Positions 34,059 to 43,024 of a stretch of DNA of 49,324 nt are shown in pieces (within the stretch, counting starts at the first letter, position 1; every line of letters begins with the position of its first letter). The DNA is taken from positions 1-49,324 of the forward strand of contig JAQBNO010000082.1 in NCBI GenBank assembly GCA_028288485.1. The letters are read 5' to 3'. Both the position numbers and the translations under genes were made by a program. The notes under the pieces were generated by a model, which was given only the letters and a program-made list of their open reading frames with translations, did not search any database and had not been told where the DNA came from. The DNA comes from Segetibacter sp. (lineage in GTDB: Bacteria > Bacteroidota > Bacteroidia > Chitinophagales > Chitinophagaceae).

Positions 34059-36821
34059 ATGCGCCTTGCCAAAATAAATAAAGCGTTTCTCGTAACCGGT
34101 ACCCTGCTTGTACTGGCTACAATTTTTGTTTTTAGTACAAGCCGCTCTACTATTGATTATAGCACACAGGTTAAGCCCATTCTTAATAAAAGTTGTATTA
34201 CCTGCCACGGCGGCGTAAAAAAGCAAGGCGGATTTAGTGTATTATTCCGGTCTGAAGCTTTGGCCAAACTAAAGTCAGGACGCTACGGTATAGTTCCCGG
34301 TGATCCCGGTAAGAGTGAAATGATTCGCAGGATCAACTTAAAGGACCCGGAAGAACGAATGCCGTACGAACATCCGCCTTTAACGGGGGACGAAATAGAG
34401 ATCCTGACCAAATGGGTGAAACAAGGCGCTCAATGGGGCGATCACTGGGCCTATGTACCGGTACAAAAAGTAGAAGTGCCAAAGCCGGCAGGTTCTTTTT
34501 TCGGCTTATTTTCTTCAGAGAACGATTGGGGTAAGAACGACATAGATTACTTCATTTATGATAAGCTGCAAGAGCAAAAACTAAAACCCTCAGGTGAAGC
34601 TGACAAAGCAACACTGTTAAGAAGGGTAAGTCTCGATCTGGTTGGTTTACCTGCTTCGCAAAGTTTAGCGCAGCAATTTTTGCACAATAACAATGAGAAG
34701 GCTTACGAACGGCTTGTAGATTCGTTATTGTCATCTCCACACTTTGGTGAAAGATGGACGTCGGTTTGGCTCGATCTCTCGCGGTACGCCGATACCAAAG
34801 GCTATGAAAGGGATGCGGGCAGAAGCATCTGGCATTACCGTGATTGGTTGATTAAGGCCTTCAACGAAGACAAGCCTTACGACGAGTTTTTAATCGAACA
34901 ATTAGCAGGCGACCTTTTGCCAAATGCAACAGATGAGCAGTTTATAGCTACGGCCTTCCATCGAAACACCATGACGAATGATGAAGGAGGAACAGAAAAT
35001 GAAGAATTCAGAACTGCCGCTGTTATTGACCGGGTAAATACTACCTGGCAAAGTTTGCTGGGAACAACATTCGCTTGTGTGCAATGTCATAGTCATCCTT
35101 ACGATCCTTTTACCCACGACGAGTATTATAAGTTCATGGCTTTTTTTAACGATACACGTGATGAAGACACCGAGGCCGATTATCCTGTACTGCGCCATTA
35201 CAACGAAGAGGATAGCTTAAAAGTTAGGAAGGTAATTGAGTGGCTGAACAAAAATAATTTTACCGACAGGGCCAGGCCCGTTTATCAATTTCTAAAAACA
35301 TGGCAACCTGCTGTCAACTCACTTCTATCGGACCAGTTTATTAATAGTGAATTGAATGATACCAAATGGCTTGCTTTCCGTAACAACGCGTCGGCTCGCT
35401 TACCGCATGTAAACCTCGATCAATCGAACGAGCTGATCTTCCGTTATCAAAGTTCTTTACCGGGAGGTGTATGGACTATACATGTAGATGCGCCTACAGG
35501 GCCGGTTTTAAAAAAGGTGACTGTACCGGCAACGAAGGGATGGAGCATCAGTAGTATAACTTTTCCTGCCCGGTCGGGCACCCATGATCTTTACTTTTCC
35601 TATACAAATTCCGGTTTAAAAAAGCCTACAGATAACGGCATGATGTTCGACTGGTTTTACTTTACCCAATCATTCCCGGGTAAGGATAGGCCCGGTTACG
35701 ATACGATCAAAAACACGTGGTGGCAATTGCTTACAAAAGAAGTTCCAACAACCCCGGTGATGATGGACAATCCTTCCTGGATGCGTCGCAACACAAATGT
35801 ATTTGTAGCAGGTAATTGGCTGGTCAAGGGAAAACAGGTGGAAGCTGATGTACCACATACTTTAAATCCACTTCAAAAGAACACGCCGCGCAATCGCTTA
35901 GGTTTAGCTAAATGGTTAACTGATAAAAAGAATCCATTAACCGCACGAACCATGGTTAACCGGTTGTGGGAACAGTTGTTTGGCACCGGCCTGGTAGAAA
36001 CCTTAGAAGATATGGGAACAAAAGGTGCAGAGCCGACACACCAGCAACTGTTGGATTTTCTTTCTTGGAAGTACATGAATGAGTTTAACTGGAGTACTAA
36101 AAAGTTGCTGAAGGAAATAGTGATGTCAGCCACCTACAGGCAAAGTTCTAAGGTAACCAAAGAACACCTCGAGTCTGACCAGTATAACCGGTTTTATGAA
36201 AGAGGTGTTCGTGTTCGTTTGTCGGCAGAGCAGATACGAGACCAGGCCTTGGTAGCAAGCGGGGTTTTAAGTGTAAAAATGTATGGACCAAGCATAAAGC
36301 CCTGGCAGCCTGAAGGAATTTGGATGTCGCCATGGAATGGCGAGTACTGGCAAACGAGCACTGGAGAGGATCAATACAGGCGGGCGGTCTATACTTACTG
36401 GAAGAGAACTGCCCCTTATCCTTCTATGATCACATTTGATGGAGTAGGCAGGGAAGTATGTACATCCCGGCGCATTCGTACCAATACCCCCTTGCAGGCA
36501 CTGGTTACCCTGAACGATTCGGCCTACCTCGACTTGTCGAGGCAGTTTGCCTACCGCATCGAAAATGAAATGAAGAATAACGATGCAAAGGCTTTGATAA
36601 GCAGGGGCTACGAGATTTTGATGTACCACCAAATTGCTCCTGGAAAGTTAAATGCATTGGAAAGGCTTTACAATAGTGCTTACAATAAGTTTAAGGATGA
36701 TCCCGGGAAGACCTGCGAGATGATTGGTGTAAATGATTCGCATAATAACCCGCGGACAGCAGCACTTGTTGTAGTAGCAAATGCGTTGTTGAATTTGGAT
36801 GAAGTGATCACAAAGAATTAA
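34059..36821 (+). CDS. PSD1 planctomycete-type cytochrome with CBM6-like insert
   Basis: The 920-residue protein has one N-terminal hydrophobic segment (AFLVTGTLLVLATIFVF) acting as signal or anchor. A planctomycete-type cytochrome C domain follows with a haem motif CITCH (C46, C49, H50), then PSCyt1 features (GDPGKSEMIRRI, EERMPYEHPPL). Next is a DUF1549 domain (LRRVSLDLVGLP, FGERWTSVWLDLSRYADTKGYERD), with a second CxxCH at C340/C343/H344 (CVQCHSHPYDPF). A CBM6-like beta-sandwich is inserted at about residues 415-540 (GGVWTIHVDAPTGPVL, TKGWSISSITFPARSGTHDL, GMMFDWFYF). The DUF1553 domain ends it (NRLWEQLFGTGLVETLEDMG, TNTPLQALVTLNDSAYLDLSRQ). The family is widespread in Planctomycetes and Bacteroidota but has no established biochemical role; extracytoplasmic redox work on sugars is a guess supported by the CBM. 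Confidence 0.93.
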   Translation: MRLAKINKAFLVTGTLLVLATIFVFSTSRSTIDYSTQVKPILNKSCITCHGGVKKQGGFSVLFRSEALAKLKSGRYGIVPGDPGKSEMIRRINLKDPEERMPYEHPPLTGDEIEILTKWVKQGAQWGDHWAYVPVQKVEVPKPAGSFFGLFSSENDWGKNDIDYFIYDKLQEQKLKPSGEADKATLLRRVSLDLVGLPASQSLAQQFLHNNNEKAYERLVDSLLSSPHFGERWTSVWLDLSRYADTKGYERDAGRSIWHYRDWLIKAFNEDKPYDEFLIEQLAGDLLPNATDEQFIATAFHRNTMTNDEGGTENEEFRTAAVIDRVNTTWQSLLGTTFACVQCHSHPYDPFTHDEYYKFMAFFNDTRDEDTEADYPVLRHYNEEDSLKVRKVIEWLNKNNFTDRARPVYQFLKTWQPAVNSLLSDQFINSELNDTKWLAFRNNASARLPHVNLDQSNELIFRYQSSLPGGVWTIHVDAPTGPVLKKVTVPATKGWSISSITFPARSGTHDLYFSYTNSGLKKPTDNGMMFDWFYFTQSFPGKDRPGYDTIKNTWWQLLTKEVPTTPVMMDNPSWMRRNTNVFVAGNWLVKGKQVEADVPHTLNPLQKNTPRNRLGLAKWLTDKKNPLTARTMVNRLWEQLFGTGLVETLEDMGTKGAEPTHQQLLDFLSWKYMNEFNWSTKKLLKEIVMSATYRQSSKVTKEHLESDQYNRFYERGVRVRLSAEQIRDQALVASGVLSVKMYGPSIKPWQPEGIWMSPWNGEYWQTSTGEDQYRRAVYTYWKRTAPYPSMITFDGVGREVCTSRRIRTNTPLQALVTLNDSAYLDLSRQFAYRIENEMKNNDAKALISRGYEILMYHQIAPGKLNALERLYNSAYNKFKDDPGKTCEMIGVNDSHNNPRTAALVVVANALLNLDEVITKN

Positions 36822-36968
36822 ATGGATTTATGGAACCAGCAGAAAAACTCTTCGACATCGTCTCCGCCCTGGCGGGGCTGACTGCAACTTGTACATTCTC
36901 TGTTCGGCTTTCCCAACATTTGTCAATAAACATAAAGTAGTCGAAAGGGAACCAATAAAGTTTATTAC

Positions 36969-38480
36969 ATGACGCAAAAAGAATTACATAATCAAAGGCT
37001 GGTGAGAGAAGCGGAAGAAACAGTCGCCAGGATGCATACAAGAAGGCACTTTTTAAAAGAGTGTGCAATGGGTTTTGGTGGCTTAGCCCTTGGTTCTCTG
37101 TTGGGGTGTGGTACCGGTTCCGGTAGCTCAGCTGCATCATCAATTGATTTTGATCCTGCGCATCCGCTTATTCCCAAGCTGCCCATGTTTCCTGGCAAAG
37201 CTAAAAGTGTTATTTACCTCCATATGGCAGGCGCGCCTTCTCAATTGGAGACATTTGATTATAAACCCGAGCTGATGAAATTAGACGGACAGGATTGTCC
37301 GCCATCGTTATTGGAAGGGAAACGTTTTGCCTTCATTCGCGGTGTTCCTAAAATGCTTGGTCCTCAGGCCAAATTTGCACAGTATGGACAAAGCGGTGCA
37401 TGGGTAAGTGAACATTTGCCACATTTTTCAAAAATAGTAGATGAGGTTAGTTTTTTAAAAGCGTGTACGTCGGATCAATTCAATCATGCGCCGGCACAAC
37501 TACTAATGCAAACGGGTGGTGCACGTTTAGGCAGACCGAGCATGGGTTCATGGGTAACTTATGGACTGGGGACAGAAAACCAGAACTTACCGGGTTTTGT
37601 AGTTTTAACCTCCGGTGGTAAATTTCCTGATGCCGGTAAAAGTGTTTGGGGCAGCGGCTTTTTGCCTTCCGTTTACCAGGGAGTGCAATGCAGAAGCGAA
37701 GGCGATCCGGTTTTATTCATTAAAGATCCTGCCGGTATAGATCGTGACTTGCGCAAAGCTTCAATCAATGCTATCAATACAGTGAACGAAGAAGAATATA
37801 AGGAGTACAACGATCCTGAAATCTTATCGCGTATCTCCCAGTACGAGATGGCCTACAAGATGCAAATAGCGGCACCTGAAGTAATGAATATTAATAACGA
37901 GCCGCAATATATTCATGAAATGTATGGAACACAACCTGGTAAATCAAGTCTTGCGAACAATGTATTACTTGCAAGAAAGCTGGTGGAAAAAGGAGTACGT
38001 TTTGTTCAAATTTTTGACTGGGGCTGGGATAGTCATGGTACAGACGCAAGCCTTGCCATCGACATCGGTTTTATTAATAAGTGCAGGCAAACAGACAGGG
38101 CGATGACCGCATTGGTTCTTGATCTTAAACAAAGAGGATTATTGGAAGAAACTCTTGTAGTCTGGGGTGGTGAATTTGGAAGAACACCTATGATGGAAAA
38201 CAGGGAAGGCAAACAAAATCCGTTTAAAGGGCGCGATCATCATACCGAAGCTTTTACCATGTGGATGGCCGGAGGTGGCATTAAAAAAGGATACACCTAT
38301 GGTGAGACAGATGAAATCGGTTATAGCTCGATCAGCGGAAAAGTTACTCCGCACGATATACAGGCTACCTTGCTAAACCAATTGGGATTCGATCATGAAA
38401 AGTTTACTTATCAGTACCAGGGCAGGCCATTTCGGCTAACAGATGTAGCCGGTAAAGTAATAGAAGAGATCATTACGTAA
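36969..38480 (+). CDS. Tat-exported DUF1501 protein
   Basis: The 503-residue protein has a twin-arginine signal (TRRHFLKECAMGFGGLALGSLLGC, R25-R26), showing that it is exported folded and perhaps with a cofactor; the Cys of LLGC might be lipidated. The rest is DUF1501, an alkaline-phosphatase-like fold, with KSVIYLHMAGAPSQLETFDYKP, DQFNHAPAQLLMQTGG, IFDWGWDSHGT, VVWGGEFGRTPM and KGRDHHTEAF as conserved blocks; the Asp/His residues look like metal ligands. It follows the PSD1 gene by 147 bases, and PSD1-DUF1501 pairs are a recurrent arrangement. The substrate is unknown. Confidence 0.93.
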   Translation: MTQKELHNQRLVREAEETVARMHTRRHFLKECAMGFGGLALGSLLGCGTGSGSSAASSIDFDPAHPLIPKLPMFPGKAKSVIYLHMAGAPSQLETFDYKPELMKLDGQDCPPSLLEGKRFAFIRGVPKMLGPQAKFAQYGQSGAWVSEHLPHFSKIVDEVSFLKACTSDQFNHAPAQLLMQTGGARLGRPSMGSWVTYGLGTENQNLPGFVVLTSGGKFPDAGKSVWGSGFLPSVYQGVQCRSEGDPVLFIKDPAGIDRDLRKASINAINTVNEEEYKEYNDPEILSRISQYEMAYKMQIAAPEVMNINNEPQYIHEMYGTQPGKSSLANNVLLARKLVEKGVRFVQIFDWGWDSHGTDASLAIDIGFINKCRQTDRAMTALVLDLKQRGLLEETLVVWGGEFGRTPMMENREGKQNPFKGRDHHTEAFTMWMAGGGIKKGYTYGETDEIGYSSISGKVTPHDIQATLLNQLGFDHEKFTYQYQGRPFRLTDVAGKVIEEIIT

Positions 38481-39143
38481 ATTCAAACAGTGTACCTCAC
38501 CTTCTTTTGCTGCGAACTGTCTGATAAAAATTCTTAAATTGACCTCATGGAAGTACAAGTAGACATAGGATTTAAACAGTTGCTTAAAATCGTAAAGGCG
38601 TTGCCTTTGGCTAGTTGAAGCAATTAAAGTCTGAAATTGAAAAGTCAAACTCTCAATGGATTGCATTAGTTAGACAAGGATATAAATTCAAAATTTCTGC
38701 CGTAACGAAATATGAAATTTATTCCGGCACTTCTATAAGTCAATTATCCTTCTTGAATAATATATTTCAAGCCGTAGAGGTTATTCCTTTTGACGAAACA
38801 TCAGCACAAACGGCGGCGATATTAATAATGCTTTAAAGACGAAATGCAAACAAATTGATATAGCCGGTTTATTTATTGCAGCTACAGCTGTTTCTGACGG
38901 CCGCTCCCGGCGACATTGAATAAAAAGCGCTTTGATCGCATTGATACTTTAATACGTGTAGAATAAGGTGAACGTGCAACAGCGGTCACTGTTGCAGAAC
39001 TCCTGACAATTGCAGTGTGTTTGCAAATGTTGGCGGATAGAACGTAGCGCAGGAGTCGTTTTTTAATTTAGCTTTATATCATTAATCAGGGTGGTAATTC
39101 TATTGCCGCCACATCCCCACACTCTAACGAAACCAACAACTGA
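38481..39143. other. Intergenic region with toxin-antitoxin scar
   Basis: The 663-base gap interrupts the PSD1-DUF1501-isomerase cluster. It contains the decayed toxin-antitoxin pair at 38547-38966. The remaining parts (38967-39143) show no gene or strong hairpin. Confidence 0.6.
38547..38966 (+). pseudogene. Decayed type II toxin-antitoxin pair (PIN-domain toxin)
   Basis: ATG at 38547 opens MEVQVDIGFKQLLKIVKALP, a typical small antitoxin N-terminus, but the frame ends in TGA after 23 residues. The reading continues in another frame from TTG 38615 as LKQLKSEIEKSNSQ, then runs directly into PIN-domain toxin sequence (KFKISAVTKYEIYSGTS, FLNNIFQAVEVIPFDETSAQTAA). After the stop at 38834-38836 two more frames keep toxin features: IDIAGLFIAATAV, then ATLNKKRFDRIDTLIRVE ending at TAA 38964-38966. 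So there are at least three frameshifts, and the antitoxin C-terminus and toxin N-terminus with its first catalytic Asp are deleted. The toxin would have been a VapC-like RNase. None of the pieces is likely to be functional. Confidence 0.8.
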
Positions 39144-40073
39144 ATGCTTAAAAGCAGGAGAAAATTTATTCAAACATCTGTTACTGCAAGTACCGCCTTG
39201 CTTTTATCTTCCTTACAATCCTTTGCCAACCAGGCCGGGTTTACCGAGAACAAAAGTTTTGACCTGAAAATATTGGCTACCAACTGGGGCTTTCAAGGAA
39301 CATTGGATGAATATTGTAGTAAAGTAAAAAAAGAAGGCTATGATGGAATCGAGATCTGGTGGCCAATGGAAAAGAATGGCCAGGACGAATTATTTACATG
39401 TCTTAAGAAGCACAGCTTAGATGTTGGCTTTTTAGTCGGTGGTTCTCAAAGTAATTTTCAACAGCACCTTGATTATTTTAAAGCGATGATTGATGCAGCT
39501 GCTGCCAATACTGTTCAAAAACCTTTATACATCAATTGCCATTCCGGTAGAGATTTTTTTAGTTATGAGGAAAACAAGGCTTTTATAGATTACACTACTC
39601 CATTATCTAAACGAACAGGTATTTTAATTTGCCATGAAACCCACCGTTCACGCATGTTGTTTGCCGCACCGGTAGCAAAGCAATTCATTCAAAAGAATCC
39701 TGAACTAAAAATAACATTCGATGTCTCGCACTGGTGCAACGTCAGTGAATCCTTACTACAGGATCAACCTGAAAATATTGCAATTGCTCTGGACAGGGTT
39801 GAACATATTCACGCCAGGATCGGTCATGCGGAAGGTCCACAGGTAAATGATCCCCGGGCACCTGAATGGGAAGCTGCAGTGAAAGCTCATTTTGAATGGT
39901 GGGATAAAATTGCGGCCCGCAAAAAAGAAGCCGGGGAACGGCTAACCATATTAACAGAGTTCGGTCCCCCTGACTATATGCCTACAACACCTTATACAAA
40001 ACAACCCCTCGCCGACCAATGGGCCATTAATGTTTACATGATGCACTTATTACGCAAACGCTATGCTTCCTGA
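39144..40073 (+). CDS. Tat-exported sugar phosphate isomerase/epimerase-like TIM barrel
   Basis: The 309-residue protein begins with a Tat-like signal (SRRKFIQTSVTASTALLLSSLQSFA-N, R5-R6). The remainder is an AP_endonuc_2 type TIM barrel: LKILATNWGFQGTLDEYC, EGYDGIEIWWPM, INCHSGRDFFSYEE, GILICHETHRSRML, ITFDVSHWCN, VEHIHARIGHAEGPQ and ILTEFGPPDYMP. The ordered E, H, D, H and E residues fit the metal-binding set of xylose-isomerase-like barrels. Export makes a phosphorylated substrate unlikely; a free sugar or its keto derivative is more plausible. It belongs with the PSD1 and DUF1501 genes upstream (usual partners), from which it is separated by the toxin-antitoxin scar. Confidence 0.9.
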   Translation: MLKSRRKFIQTSVTASTALLLSSLQSFANQAGFTENKSFDLKILATNWGFQGTLDEYCSKVKKEGYDGIEIWWPMEKNGQDELFTCLKKHSLDVGFLVGGSQSNFQQHLDYFKAMIDAAAANTVQKPLYINCHSGRDFFSYEENKAFIDYTTPLSKRTGILICHETHRSRMLFAAPVAKQFIQKNPELKITFDVSHWCNVSESLLQDQPENIAIALDRVEHIHARIGHAEGPQVNDPRAPEWEAAVKAHFEWWDKIAARKKEAGERLTILTEFGPPDYMPTTPYTKQPLADQWAINVYMMHLLRKRYAS

Positions 40074-40200
40074 TAAAAATGCTATACGATCAGGAATGTT
40101 CGGCACAGCAGCGAATGGATTTTAATCGGTGATTCTTAATTTCGAAAATTTCAATATCCTACATCCTAATTCAATGTCGTTGACTTAAGCTATAATATGA

Positions 40201-40273
40201 TGTCAGGCTGAGCCGGTCGAAGCCTTATCGCGATAGGAGTAATTAGATACCCTTCGACAAGCTCAGGGCGACA
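40201..40273. repeat. REP-like inverted repeat (GGTCGAAG / CCTTCGACAAGCTCAGG)
   Basis: TGTCAGGCTGAGCCGGTCGA-AGCC (40201-40224) pairs imperfectly with CCTTCGACAAGCTCAGGGCG-ACA (40251-40273). This is the widespread intergenic CTTCGACAAGCTCAG palindrome type. It lies between isomerase and cytochrome genes and is followed by tandem AATTCCT units (40297-40318). Related pieces (CGAAGGGTACCCC, CTGTCGAAGGGG) lie at 49042-49070. Confidence 0.75.
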
Positions 40274-40294
40274 AACGTTAAGTAAACAGCATTG

Positions 40295-40320
40295 AATTCT
40301 AATTCCTAATTCCTAATTCA
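40295..40320 (+). repeat. Short tandem AATTCCT repeat
   Basis: TTGAATTCTAATTCCTAATTCCTAATTC reads as three to four 7-base units (TAATTCC) directly before the cytochrome gene. Such units change number easily by slippage. Confidence 0.5.
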
Positions 40321-40330
40321 CTCTCTGTCA

Positions 40331-41743
40331 ATGTTCTTATCAGTTACAGAATTTGTTGGGCGCTTCCATCCTGTTTTAGTGCATTTGCCAATTGGTATTT
40401 TATTGATCGGCCTCCTGTTGCAATGGCTTTCTACTAAAGAAAAATACAAGGTTTCTTCAGAAGTAATAAAAATTGTTTTGCTCTGTGGCACCTTTACCGC
40501 TATTATCTCTTGCATAACCGGCTACCTGCTTTCTTTAAGTGGCGATTATGAAGGCAGCCTCGTCGACTGGCACATGTGGATGGGAGTTACAGTAGCTGCG
40601 GCCTCTATTTTCCTCTGCTTAAGAATACTGAAAAAGAAATATGGTATTGTTCATAAAGCCACCTCCTTTTCTTTATTAATGCTGGTTATCATTACCGGCC
40701 ACTTAGGTGGTTCACTAACCCACGGCTCCGATTACCTGACTTCGGCTTTGGTAAGTGATGTTGATACCATTGTAAAGCCGAAAAACATACCCAACATACA
40801 GGAAGCGAAGGTTTATGAAGATGTAATACAACCATTGCTACAAACGAAATGCTATAGCTGTCATAATGCAAAAAAACAAAAGGGTGGATTAAGAATGGAC
40901 GAACCGCAATTATTGATGAAGGGAGGGAAGAATGGAGAAGTAATCCTTGCAGGAAAACCAGTCGAAAGTGAAATGATCAAACGGTTGTTATTGCCAAGGG
41001 AGGACGAAGATCATATGCCACCGAAACAAAAACCACAATTAAACGAGCGTCAAATTGCTTTGATACATTGGTGGATTAACGAGGGAGCAGATTTCAGCAA
41101 AAAAATAAAAGAACTGCGCCAACCGGAAAAGATAAAGCCGGCATTATTGGCATTGCAAAGCGATCGTTTGGAACGAAAAGCACCTGCTACAGTTCCTTCG
41201 AATGAAGTTGAAAAAGGTGACGAAAAAGCAATCTTCGCATTAAAAAATCTGGGTGCCGTAGTAACGCCTGTAGCAAAGGGAAGCAATTACCTGATGGTTA
41301 ACTTTGTTACTGCCCCGAATGTGATTGATGAAGATGTAAAGCTTTTGTTACCTGTAAAAAAACAGTTGGTGTGGCTTAAGCTCGGCGATACAAAAATTAC
41401 AGACAATGCATTAGCTGTTGTTGCTCAATGTACTAATCTTACTCTACTCCACTTAAACAATACCAACATTACAGATAAGGGCATAACCTCTTTAAAGTCA
41501 TTGAATAATCTTCAACTGCTTAATGTTGTAAATACAAAGGTTACAGCTTCAGGTATTGAACAATTGGCAAATTTAAAAAAATTGGCATCGATGTATGTTT
41601 ATAAAACAAAAGTGAAAGCGGGTGATTTTGGAAAGATCAGGAAGATTTTCCCAAAGACTATGTTAGACACAGGGGGTTATACAATACCTTTCTTAAGTAG
41701 TGATACGATGCTGGTTAAACAGCCGATGATTAATAAGGAGTAA
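40331..41743 (+). CDS. DUF2231 membrane, cytochrome c and LRR fusion protein
   Basis: The 470-residue protein opens with a DUF2231-like membrane region (HPVLVHLPIGILLIGLLLQWL, then helices to about residue 140, including DYEGSLVDWHMWMG). A planctomycete-type cytochrome C domain follows with haem motif CYSCH (C174, C177, H178) and GGLRMDEPQLLMKGG, DEDHMPPKQKPQL. The C-terminal 150 residues are leucine-rich repeats (TKITDNALAVVAQCTNLTLLHLNNTNITDKGI, TKVTASGIEQLANLKKL). The layout would place a haem and LRR outside the membrane, possibly as an electron carrier and docking part for the PSD1/DUF1501 proteins; that is inference. It is 257 bases after the isomerase gene. Confidence 0.9.
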   Translation: MFLSVTEFVGRFHPVLVHLPIGILLIGLLLQWLSTKEKYKVSSEVIKIVLLCGTFTAIISCITGYLLSLSGDYEGSLVDWHMWMGVTVAAASIFLCLRILKKKYGIVHKATSFSLLMLVIITGHLGGSLTHGSDYLTSALVSDVDTIVKPKNIPNIQEAKVYEDVIQPLLQTKCYSCHNAKKQKGGLRMDEPQLLMKGGKNGEVILAGKPVESEMIKRLLLPREDEDHMPPKQKPQLNERQIALIHWWINEGADFSKKIKELRQPEKIKPALLALQSDRLERKAPATVPSNEVEKGDEKAIFALKNLGAVVTPVAKGSNYLMVNFVTAPNVIDEDVKLLLPVKKQLVWLKLGDTKITDNALAVVAQCTNLTLLHLNNTNITDKGITSLKSLNNLQLLNVVNTKVTASGIEQLANLKKLASMYVYKTKVKAGDFGKIRKIFPKTMLDTGGYTIPFLSSDTMLVKQPMINKE

Positions 41744-41855
41744 AGGGATGTTGTAATGAAGTGGTAAACAAATTCTTTTCCTGTTGTCGTTGTTTTTTAA
41801 CCAAAGATGCTCAACTGACATACTTTATATTTGGTGAATAATTCTAAAACGCTGT

Positions 41856-42533
41856 ATGAAAAATATATCCAGGTCGGCCATTCTATTAATGTTATTCTTA
41901 ACAGGGGTGTCAATGATAAAGCAAGAAAAGACGAAAATTATATTTTTTGGTGACTCCATTACGCAGGCAGGTGTTGATCCAAAAGGATATATAACAAAGA
42001 TGCAGGAGATGCTTCAGGCAAATGGAAAAGCAACTCAATATGAACTGGTAGGAGCCGGAATTGGAGGCAATAAGATCTACGACCTCTACCTGAGAATGGA
42101 AGACGATGTACTTGCCAGAAATCCGGATGTAGTGGTAATTTGGGTGGGTGTAAACGATGTGTGGCACAAAGCTTCTTCCGGCACGGGAACCGATGCCGAT
42201 AAGTTTGAAAAATTTTATGCTGCGGTAATAAAAAAACTGCAGGCAAAAAATATAAAAGTGGTTCTTACCACGCCGGCAGCAATAGGCGAAAGAACCGATA
42301 ATAGCAACCAGCAGGATGGAGACCTGAACCAGTATTCAAACATTATCCGTAAGCTGGCTTCAACAAACAATTTGCGTTTGGTTGATCTTAGAAAATCGTT
42401 TCTCGAATACAATCTTAAGAACAATCCCGAAAACAAGGAAAAAGGCATTCTTACTACCGACCGGGTTCATTTAACAGAGCAGGGAAATGTATTTGTGGCT
42501 GAAAAAATGATGGAAGTTTTAATAGCGAAATAA
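41856..42533 (+). CDS. Secreted SGNH/GDSL hydrolase
   Basis: The 225-residue protein has a signal peptide or anchor (SAILLMLFLTGVSM) and a compact SGNH fold: IIFFGDSITQAG (block I, catalytic Ser in GDSIT), GAGIGGNKI (block II Gly), WVGVNDVW (block III Asn) and TTDRVHLTEQGN (block V Asp and His). Enzymes like this remove acetyl or other acyl groups from glycans or lipids. It is the last plus-strand gene of the cytochrome/DUF1501 group, 112 bases behind the cytochrome-LRR gene, so an acylated sugar may be the shared substrate (inference). It is not closely similar to the CE2-like esterase at 8179-9279: it lacks the jelly-roll domain. Confidence 0.92.
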   Translation: MKNISRSAILLMLFLTGVSMIKQEKTKIIFFGDSITQAGVDPKGYITKMQEMLQANGKATQYELVGAGIGGNKIYDLYLRMEDDVLARNPDVVVIWVGVNDVWHKASSGTGTDADKFEKFYAAVIKKLQAKNIKVVLTTPAAIGERTDNSNQQDGDLNQYSNIIRKLASTNNLRLVDLRKSFLEYNLKNNPENKEKGILTTDRVHLTEQGNVFVAEKMMEVLIAK

Positions 42534-43024
42534 GCATGCGTGAATAGCGAATAGTGAATGGTGAATGCTGGGCGGTGACTGAGGCGGCGATTATTTTTTT
42601 ACCGGTCAACGGTCATCCGTCAACTGTTAACTTGTTTTTCGAAAAACGTGAACTTGTTTTCATTCCCTCTCACCTGCATGTGTAATTTTTTGTTACCGGC
42701 TTAAGCAATTCTGTTAGACATCGTTCCCTCGAACGGGTCAGGTAGTGTTACTCACACAAAACCTGCAATGTGCGCGGGAATAGCAATAATATTTTTGACA
42801 CCTTATTTTACAATTTTACGGGTGGAAAGCAGGCTAATAATAAGTGTGTCTTTTGACCTATTCTTTATACATCAAAGCAAGCAGCGATAACCGTTACTCC
42901 ACCAGCGATAGGACTGTTTTTTAAGGTGAAATTGCCGATTACTGCATTGACGACGACGGTATAACGGTTTCATTTTCTAAAAGTTCCCGCCGCACGGTCG
43001 CTAACATAACAGGAAACATTGCCC

